This document shows, in pieces, positions 7,570-12,651 of a DNA stretch of 12,651 nucleotides. Each line of letters opens with the position of its first letter. Positions within the stretch are counted from its first letter, which is position 1. Both the position numbers and the translations under genes were made by a program. The notes below the pieces were generated by a model. The model saw only the letters and a program-made list of their open reading frames with translations, was not told the DNA's origin and ran no database searches. Origin of the DNA: CAYZEZ01 sp964477295 (GTDB lineage: Bacteria; Bacteroidota; Bacteroidia; Bacteroidales; SM23-62); contig CAYZEZ010000127.1 of assembly GCA_964477295.1 (NCBI GenBank), forward strand, positions 1 to 12,651, given 5' to 3'.

Positions 7570-7610
7570 ATTGAAGCTTTTTCGCCGCAAGGCGTCGAGG
7601 AATCTTCAAT
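7570..7610 (+). promoter_or_regulatory. Stem-loop with GCAA tetraloop, possible 5' leader hairpin
   Basis: ATTGAAG (7570-7576) pairs perfectly with CTTCAAT (7604-7610). After one mismatch, five further pairs follow (two G-U). A 3-nt bulge then leads to CGCC/GGCG (7583-7586, 7591-7594) closing a GCAA (GNRA) loop. With the -7 box just upstream it could be a 5' hairpin protecting or regulating the leader; it could also be a decayed REP-like palindrome. The T run (7622-7628) is too far away for a normal terminator. Confidence 0.45.
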
Positions 7611-7717
7611 CCTTTATAACTATTTTTTATTGCGCTCACTAACCCTGCTTCAAGCAACGGCGAAGCCAAACAGCGATGCCAATGCGCCCGCAGTATTACT
7701 AAGTAAAAAAATCAATT

Positions 7718-8494
7718 ATGAGCAATCCAGGGGATAAAAAAAACCGTAAACATCAGGCCAGCCAAACATCCGGATCCAGTGATGTAAGGCTGAATAAATA
7801 CATTGCCAATTCAGGGATATGCTCACGCCGGGAGGCAGATGAGTACATAAAAGCAGGGCTGATTTCAATCAATGGAAAGGTGGTGACACAGCTTGGGACA
7901 AAGGTATTACCGGGTGATGTTGTTAAATATGATGGAAATCTGCTTAAAAATGAAAAAAAAGTATATATCCTGATGAATAAGCCCAGAGATTATATCACCA
8001 CTCTCGAAGATCCGAATGCCAAAAAAAAGGTGATTGATATTATAGGTAATAAATGTCCGGAAAGAGTATATCCTGTCGGGCGTTTAGACAGGAATACAAC
8101 CGGGGTCCTGTTGCTCACCAATGATGGTGATCTTACGCGAAAGCTGACCCACCCTTCTTTCAATAAGAAAAAAATCTATCATGTTTTTCTTGATAAAAAC
8201 CTGGCCCGGACAGATATGAGTTCCATTTCAAAAGGTATAGAATTGAATGATGGATTTATTAAACCGGATGCCATTGAATATGTTAGTGAATCTGACAGGA
8301 CCCAGGTTGGCATAGAAATTCACTCGGGAAGGAACCGGATTGTGAGAAGGATGTTTGAACATTTAGGATACAGGGTTAATAAACTTGACAGGGTATATTT
8401 TGGAGGACTAACAAAAAAAGGCCTGCAAAGGGGACAATGGAGATACCTAACCCCTAACGAGATTAATTTTCTGAAATCGGGGCGATATGAGTAA
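7718..8494 (+). CDS. rRNA pseudouridine synthase, RsuA/RluB/RluE/RluF family
   Basis: Isomerises a specific uridine in ribosomal RNA to pseudouridine; cytosolic. After a short basic, disordered start (1-22) comes an S4 RNA-binding domain (about 23-72, RLNKYIANSGICSRREADEYI). The catalytic domain has motif PVGRLDRNTTGVLLLTNDG with catalytic Asp124, and the family signature GRNRIVRRM at 204-212. The 258-residue length suits RluB/RsuA-type enzymes; the target (16S or 23S, which position) cannot be fixed from this alone, and RluB-like is my best guess. It starts at the first ATG, after an A-rich leader with no Shine-Dalgarno sequence. The next gene begins 63 nt downstream, the gap being almost filled by a heptamer array, so cotranscription is likely. 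Confidence 0.93.
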   Translation: MSNPGDKKNRKHQASQTSGSSDVRLNKYIANSGICSRREADEYIKAGLISINGKVVTQLGTKVLPGDVVKYDGNLLKNEKKVYILMNKPRDYITTLEDPNAKKKVIDIIGNKCPERVYPVGRLDRNTTGVLLLTNDGDLTRKLTHPSFNKKKIYHVFLDKNLARTDMSSISKGIELNDGFIKPDAIEYVSESDRTQVGIEIHSGRNRIVRRMFEHLGYRVNKLDRVYFGGLTKKGLQRGQWRYLTPNEINFLKSGRYE

Positions 8495-8497
8495 AGT

Positions 8498-8539
8498 GAA
8501 TATCGAATACCGAACCGGGAATTTTGAATTTAGAAGTCG
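8498..8539. repeat. GAATNNN heptamer array between two genes
   Basis: Six contiguous 7-mers starting with GAA in perfect register: GAATATC (8498), GAATACC (8505), GAACCGG (8512), GAATTTT (8519), GAATTTA (8526) and GAAGTCG (8533). The array begins three bases after the pseudouridine synthase stop codon and ends 18 bases before the next start, so it makes up most of the spacer. Confidence 0.7.
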
Positions 8540-8557
8540 AACAGACCTGATTTTACT

Positions 8558-11026
8558 ATGAAAATATTCACTCTGTTCATATTAATTTTTCTTTCGGTGC
8601 CCGGGCCGGCACAGGCTCTGCTTGAAGGAAAGATCATCGATAAAAATACCAGGAAATCACTTGCGTTTGTTAATATAGTATATAATGACCAGGGATATGG
8701 ACTGGTTTCAAGCATCGACGGTGAATTTTCCATACCCCTTAGTGAAAATGTATCTTACCTGAAATTCAGCTATCTGGGATATCACACCAAATGGCTCGAC
8801 CTTACCTCTGCGTTGAAATCAAAAAACCTGACCATTGAACTCGAAAAAAAAACGTACGATATTGAAGAAGTAACCATATTTCCGGGAATAAATCCTGCAC
8901 ACCGGATCATAAAGCTTGCCACAGAAAATCGCAAGCTCAATAATCCGGAAAATATGCATTCATTCTCCTACAGATCATATAATAAAATGTTCTTTACCCT
9001 GTTATTCGATACTATTATTGAATCTGTACCTTCAAACGATGTGGATTTATCTGTTCAACTGAATAATGGTCAGGATACCAGCCAGGTGGAACAAGATTCC
9101 TCTTTGATTAAAGCAATGGATTTTTTAGAAAAACAGCATCTGTTCCTGATGGAATTTGTCAGTGAAAGAGAATTCCTTCATCCCGATCAGGATAAAGAAA
9201 CGGTAACAGCTTCCAGGGTCTCCGGGTTTAAAGATCCTTCATTCACCCTGTTGGCGACGCAAATCCAGTCTTTTGCATTCTATAACGACCTGATCATGAT
9301 CTGGGATAAAAAATATCTCAATCCCATCAGCCCCGGGAGTACCCGTAAATACCTGTTTGTTATTGAAGACACTCTCTTCAATACACGAAACGATACCATT
9401 TTTGTTATTTCCTACAAACCATTGAAAAATAAAAACTTTGATGGCCTGAAAGGGACCCTGCACATCAACTCCAACCTATATGCAGTTCAGAATGTAATCG
9501 CAGAAGCAGCCGAGCAGAAAACAATATTCAGGATCAGGATACAACAGAAATATGATTGGATAGAAGATACACAGTGGTTCCCGGTCCAGCTTAACACAGA
9601 TTTCATTATCAGGACAGATGAGATGAAAGCGGAAGGTGTTCCGGTGAGTTTTATCGGAATTGGTAAAAGCTACCTCAGCAATATTTCGTTAAATCCCGAG
9701 ATAAGCCGCACTATCCTGAACCAGGTTGAAATGAGGGTGGAGGAGGATGCCCATAAAAAACCGGATGAATATTGGGATCAATACCGTATGGTCCCATTAA
9801 CCTCCAAGGATACCAATACGTATCTCTTCGTTGACAGCATCGGGGAAGAAGCCAATCTTGACCGTTCCATAAAAATAATCGAGACGATTGCCTCCGGTTA
9901 TATACCATGGAGATTTCTTGACATCGATTATAGAAGCCTGATTCATTATAATCGTTATGAAGGATTTCGTTTTGGGATTGGATTACAAACCAATAACAGT
10001 TTGTCGCGATACATCAGGTTAGGGGGTAAATTCGCATATGGTATAAAGGACAAGGACATTAAATATGGTGGTTTCCTTAAAATAATCGCCGATCCGGTTA
10101 CAGAAACATACCTCCAGGCGAAATACAGTTATGATGTTACGGAAACGGGTGGCTCGCAGTTCATCGACCGGCCATCCATAACCTCATCCGAGGCTTTCAG
10201 AATATTCCTGATCGCAGATAAAGATTTAACAGAAGAAAAGGAGATTTCTTTGGGATCGGCCCTGATACCTTATACCCGTTTTCAAGTTTACCTGAGTCAA
10301 TCTACCAAAAAAATTACATCCGATTACAGGTATTCAATGAATAACGAACCAAGCGACCTGTTTCATTTTACTGAATTGGGTGTAAAGCTTCGTTATGCAT
10401 ATAAGGAAAAATTTATTGAAACACCCAGGGGAAATCGTATTTCAACAGGCACAGTCTATCCCATCATCCAGGCTAATATTGTCAGGGGATTACCTCAACT
10501 CGATGGCGATTTCGAATACTTAAAACTCGAAGGAAAGGCTTCCAAGACATTTATTACCAGGTCATTTGGTGAAACTAAAATTTCACTTTCAGGTGGTGTG
10601 GTGAATCAGCCCATACCTTACACAAACCTGTTTAACGGGCATGGAAGCTACGGTGTTTTCACGATTGAGTCAGAGAACAGTTTTGCTACCATGCGAATGA
10701 ATGAATTTATTATGGATCGTTTTGCAGCTGTATTTTTCCAGCAGGATTTTGGGAAACTTCTTTTTAAGCGGGAAAAGTTTCAACCGGGTATTGTGATTGC
10801 CACTCATGCCGGTTACGGTGAACTTATACACACGGAAAATCATGAAGGTATTGATATCCAATCAATGGACAAAGGTTATTTTGAATCGGGTTTGCTGATT
10901 AAAAACCTCCTGAACCAATGGTTTATTGGCTATGGACTTGGTGTATTTTACAGGTACGGTCCTTACTCATTAACCAAAACAATTGATAATTTTGCATTCA
11001 AGTTCACAATCAGCATTAATTTGTAG
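8558..11026 (+). CDS. DUF5686 outer-membrane protein with carboxypeptidase-regulatory domain
   Basis: Function unknown. The 822-residue protein has a Sec signal peptide (1-20, ending PAQA). A CarboxypepD_reg-like beta-sandwich follows (about 22-105, LEGKIIDKNTRKSLAFVNI then GEFSIPLS and FSYLGYHTKWLDL), as in many Bacteroidota surface and TonB-linked proteins. The remainder fits the DUF5686 family: a mixed middle region (about 110-460) and a C-terminal half of alternating, aromatic-rich strands ending FKFTISINL, consistent with an outer-membrane beta barrel with a terminal BAM signal. There is no plug domain, TonB box or peptidase motif, so it is neither a SusC receptor nor a carboxypeptidase. 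It lies between ribosome-maturation genes. The family assignment rests on recognising the domain pair; the barrel is inferred. Confidence 0.8.
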   Translation: MKIFTLFILIFLSVPGPAQALLEGKIIDKNTRKSLAFVNIVYNDQGYGLVSSIDGEFSIPLSENVSYLKFSYLGYHTKWLDLTSALKSKNLTIELEKKTYDIEEVTIFPGINPAHRIIKLATENRKLNNPENMHSFSYRSYNKMFFTLLFDTIIESVPSNDVDLSVQLNNGQDTSQVEQDSSLIKAMDFLEKQHLFLMEFVSEREFLHPDQDKETVTASRVSGFKDPSFTLLATQIQSFAFYNDLIMIWDKKYLNPISPGSTRKYLFVIEDTLFNTRNDTIFVISYKPLKNKNFDGLKGTLHINSNLYAVQNVIAEAAEQKTIFRIRIQQKYDWIEDTQWFPVQLNTDFIIRTDEMKAEGVPVSFIGIGKSYLSNISLNPEISRTILNQVEMRVEEDAHKKPDEYWDQYRMVPLTSKDTNTYLFVDSIGEEANLDRSIKIIETIASGYIPWRFLDIDYRSLIHYNRYEGFRFGIGLQTNNSLSRYIRLGGKFAYGIKDKDIKYGGFLKIIADPVTETYLQAKYSYDVTETGGSQFIDRPSITSSEAFRIFLIADKDLTEEKEISLGSALIPYTRFQVYLSQSTKKITSDYRYSMNNEPSDLFHFTELGVKLRYAYKEKFIETPRGNRISTGTVYPIIQANIVRGLPQLDGDFEYLKLEGKASKTFITRSFGETKISLSGGVVNQPIPYTNLFNGHGSYGVFTIESENSFATMRMNEFIMDRFAAVFFQQDFGKLLFKREKFQPGIVIATHAGYGELIHTENHEGIDIQSMDKGYFESGLLIKNLLNQWFIGYGLGVFYRYGPYSLTKTIDNFAFKFTISINL

Positions 11027-11032
11027 CAGAAT

Positions 11033-11099
11033 GTCATCCTGAACTCGTTTCAGGATCTGTAAGAAATAAATTTTAATCCCGAATCAAGTTCGGGATGAC
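11033..11099. repeat. REP-like inverted pair of hairpins
   Basis: Two 24-nt arms (11033-11056 and 11076-11099) are inverted copies of each other, identical at 20 of 24 positions. Each is also a perfect 8-bp hairpin with a 5-nt loop: ATCCTGAA/TTCAGGAT (11036-11056) and ATCCCGAA/TTCGGGAT (11076-11096). The words TCCTGAA and TCCCGAA are those of widespread bacterial REP-type intergenic repeats. It begins 7 nt after the DUF5686 stop and ends 10 nt before the era ATG. There is no T tract, so it is not a standard terminator. Confidence 0.8.
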
Positions 11100-11109
11100 C
11101 TTAATTACC

Positions 11110-11994
11110 ATGGAGCATAAATCCGGTTTCGTAAATATCATTGGAAATCCCAACGTAGGGAAGTCGACCCTCATGAATGCCATGATCGGTGAGAAGCTTT
11201 CAATTATTACCTCCAAGTCGCAGACCACAAGGCACCGGATCATGGGAATTGTGAACAGCGATGATTTCCAGATAGTATACTCCGATACACCGGGCATCAT
11301 TAAGCCAGGATATAAATTGCAGGAGTACATGCTCCGCTTTGTCATGTCGGCCCTGTCGGATGCGGATATCATTCTGTATGTGACTGATATTTATGAAACC
11401 ATTGACAAAAACCAGGACTTCCTGGATAACCTTTCACAAGTTAAAACGCCGATCCTTCTACTGCTCAATAAGATCGATCTGAGTAATGAGGAGAAAGTAA
11501 ATCAATTGATTGAAAAATGGAAAAATATCTTGCCTGATGCGGAGGTCATTCCGATTTCAGCCCTCAACAATTTTAACCTGGAAAAAGTTTTCGACCTGAT
11601 CCTTGATAATCTGCCTGTCAGCCCTGCCTTCTATCCGAAGGATGAATTAACCGATAAATCAGAGAGATTTTTCTGTGCTGAGATAATCCGGGAGAAAATT
11701 TTACTCAACTACCAGAAAGAAATTCCTTATTCTGTTGAAGTAGCTGTTGACTCATTCCAGGATACTGAGAAATTGTTAAGAATTAGCTGCATCATTTATG
11801 TGGTACGTGAGTCTCAGAAAGGAATCATTATCGGCCATCAGGGGAAGGCTTTGAAAAAAACAGGGATACTGGCAAGAGAAGATATGGAAGATTTTTTCGG
11901 GAAAAAGGTATTCCTCGAGATGACCGTAAAGGTCAAGAAGGACTGGCGGAACGATATCAGGTCATTAAGGCATTTTGGATATCATAAACCGTGA
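11110..11994 (+). CDS. era: Ribosome-assembly GTPase Era
   Basis: Essential Ras-like GTPase that binds the 3' end of 16S rRNA and checks 30S subunit maturation. The 294 residues show the G domain with G1 GNPNVGKST (12-20), G3 DTPG (59-62), G4 NKID (120-123) and G5 SAL (150-152). A C-terminal KH RNA-binding domain carries the loop GIIIGHQGKALKKTG (238-252). Length and end (FGYHKP) are normal. I take the ATG at 11110 because MEHKSGFVNIIGNPNVGKST matches the compact Era N-terminus. The in-frame ATG at 11095 lies inside the REP hairpin and would add five residues. No Shine-Dalgarno sequence is seen. der follows after 73 nt, an Era-Der pairing that makes sense because both act in ribosome biogenesis. 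Confidence 0.96.
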   Translation: MEHKSGFVNIIGNPNVGKSTLMNAMIGEKLSIITSKSQTTRHRIMGIVNSDDFQIVYSDTPGIIKPGYKLQEYMLRFVMSALSDADIILYVTDIYETIDKNQDFLDNLSQVKTPILLLLNKIDLSNEEKVNQLIEKWKNILPDAEVIPISALNNFNLEKVFDLILDNLPVSPAFYPKDELTDKSERFFCAEIIREKILLNYQKEIPYSVEVAVDSFQDTEKLLRISCIIYVVRESQKGIIIGHQGKALKKTGILAREDMEDFFGKKVFLEMTVKVKKDWRNDIRSLRHFGYHKP

Positions 11995-11997
11995 AGT

Positions 11998-12018
11998 GTG
12001 ACGAGTAATGAGTGACGC
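11998..12018. repeat. Short heptamer array between era and der
   Basis: Three tandem 7-mers, GTGACGA (11998), GTAATGA (12005) and GTGACGC (12012), follow the era stop by three bases. They resemble the units of the 7324 array when that is written in the same phase (GTTACTA, GTTACGA). Three degenerate units alone would be weak; the similarity to the other array is the reason to list it. Confidence 0.5.
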
Positions 12019-12021
12019 CAT

Positions 12022-12047
12022 GGGTGGGTGTGATGGTAGGGTATGGG
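12022..12047 (+). other. Potential G-quadruplex in the der leader
   Basis: Four GGG runs at 12022, 12026, 12039 and 12045 are separated by loops of 1, 10 and 3 nt on the coding strand, ending 20 nt before the der ATG. The long middle loop makes this at most a moderate quadruplex candidate. It is a motif only. Confidence 0.3.
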
Positions 12048-12067
12048 CATGAATTTATTTAATTATT

Positions 12068-12651
12068 ATGGGAAACATTGTAGCAATAGTAGGACGCCCG
12101 AATGTTGGCAAGTCGACTCTTTTTAACCGGCTTACCGAATCAAGAGAAGCTATTGTTGACCAGGTTAGCGGGGTAACACGCGACCGTCATTATGGGAAGT
12201 CTGAATGGAATGGTAAAGAATTTTCTGTAATTGATACAGGGGGGCTGGTTGAAAAATCGGGGGATGTCTTTGAGATGGAGATAAGAAAGCAGGTCATGAT
12301 TGCCATCGAAGAGGCAGATGTAATTCTATTCCTTGTTGATGTTGAAATTGGTATTACTGACCTGGATGAAGCAGTAACGGCACTTTTAAGAAAAGTTAAA
12401 AAACCCGTCTTCCTGGTTGTCAATAAGGTAGATATTAACCAGCGGCTTGATGACACACATGAGTTTTACAGGCTGGGATTGGGTGAACTTTACCCTATCT
12501 CTTCCATCAATGGGAGTGGTACAGGTGACCTGCTGGATGCAGTGGTGAAATCTTTTCGTGCAGACCGTGTGGCAATTGAGGAGGAAATTCCAAGGTTCGC
12601 AGTGGTGGGACGGCCTAATGTGGGAAAATCAACCCTGATCAACTCCCTTAT
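12068..12651 (+). CDS. der: Ribosome-assembly GTPase Der (EngA), 3' truncated by window
   Basis: Double-GTPase needed for 50S subunit assembly. The visible 194 codons (plus two bases) contain all of the first G domain: G1 GRPNVGKST (9-17), the switch region TRDR (37-40), G3 DTGG (56-59), G4 NKVD (119-122) and a G5-like SSING (145-149). After an acidic linker (EEEIPRF) the second domain opens with an almost identical P-loop, GRPNVGKST (181-189). The tandem P-loops separate Der from Era and other single-domain GTPases. Full-length Der is around 435-490 residues, so over half lies beyond the edge; the reading frame is open to the last base. The ATG follows an A/T-only leader without a Shine-Dalgarno sequence, 73 nt after era, and the two are probably cotranscribed. 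Confidence 0.95.
   Translation, partial: MGNIVAIVGRPNVGKSTLFNRLTESREAIVDQVSGVTRDRHYGKSEWNGKEFSVIDTGGLVEKSGDVFEMEIRKQVMIAIEEADVILFLVDVEIGITDLDEAVTALLRKVKKPVFLVVNKVDINQRLDDTHEFYRLGLGELYPISSINGSGTGDLLDAVVKSFRADRVAIEEEIPRFAVVGRPNVGKSTLINSL

Larger units (their letters stand above)
7187..7717. other. Divergent intergenic region, 531 nt
   Basis: This spacer separates the leftward glmM from the rightward pseudouridine synthase gene. It holds the glmM promoter, two inverted heptamer arrays (7324-7351 and 7444-7492) around an assembly gap, a possible rightward promoter with a stem-loop directly after it, and about 100 nt of leader without a clear motif. The minus strand is stop-free for 70 codons (7711-7502) but has no ATG. 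No tRNA or known riboswitch was recognised. Confidence 0.6.

Noticed and set aside
7535..7642. 35-codon ORF (starts MTILKYIIFDRQ) on the plus strand
   Set aside because: It is short, overlaps the predicted promoter and stem-loop, and has no leader or recognisable features; chance is the simpler explanation.
11095..11109. Era start at ATG 11095
   Set aside because: This ATG lies inside the REP-like hairpin and adds five residues not expected before the compact Era N-terminus.
11073..11372. 99-codon minus-strand frame over the start of era
   Set aside because: It is antisense to strongly conserved GTPase motifs, so it is a shadow frame.

Overview
The window is a piece of a Bacteroidota (probably Bacteroidales-like) draft genome or MAG. 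The evidence is a DUF5686/carboxypeptidase-regulatory outer-membrane protein, a Bacteroidota-type TolC/adaptor/MacB-permease efflux set, an archaeal-type GlmM, and A/T-rich leaders with almost no Shine-Dalgarno sequences. Several matches to the Bacteroidota promoter (TTTG/TTG, about 20 nt, TAnnTTTG) also fit. A run of ten Ns at 7412-7421 marks a scaffold join. Nothing looks phage- or plasmid-borne; the genes are mostly core.

The left half (353-7186) is transcribed leftward. In transcription order it holds glmM (phosphoglucosamine mutase, cell-wall precursor supply), then a three-gene efflux operon (membrane-fusion adaptor, MacB-type FtsX permease, TolC-like outer-membrane channel; 17-nt gap, then 8-nt overlap), then mdh (malate dehydrogenase) with a clear intrinsic terminator. 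The permease has no ATPase domain and no ATPase gene lies beside it, so its motor must come from elsewhere.

The 531-nt divergent region (7187-7717) carries a good glmM promoter, two inverted arrays of degenerate 7-bp repeats around the assembly gap, and a candidate rightward promoter followed at once by a 41-nt stem-loop with a GCAA tetraloop. The right half (7718-12651) is transcribed rightward: an RsuA/RluB-type rRNA pseudouridine synthase, a large DUF5686 outer-membrane protein, era, and the first part of der, cut by the window edge. The synthase, Era and Der all serve ribosome maturation; DUF5686 is the outlier.

The most unusual signal is in the spacers, not the genes. Five non-coding stretches (125-194, 7324-7351, 7444-7492, 8498-8539, 11998-12018) are built of degenerate tandem units with the same 7-nt period but different unit sequences. 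They resemble in form the heptanucleotide STRR repeats of cyanobacteria. A REP-like inverted pair of hairpins lies between DUF5686 and era. I see no CRISPR array, tRNA, rRNA, insertion sequence or known riboswitch.
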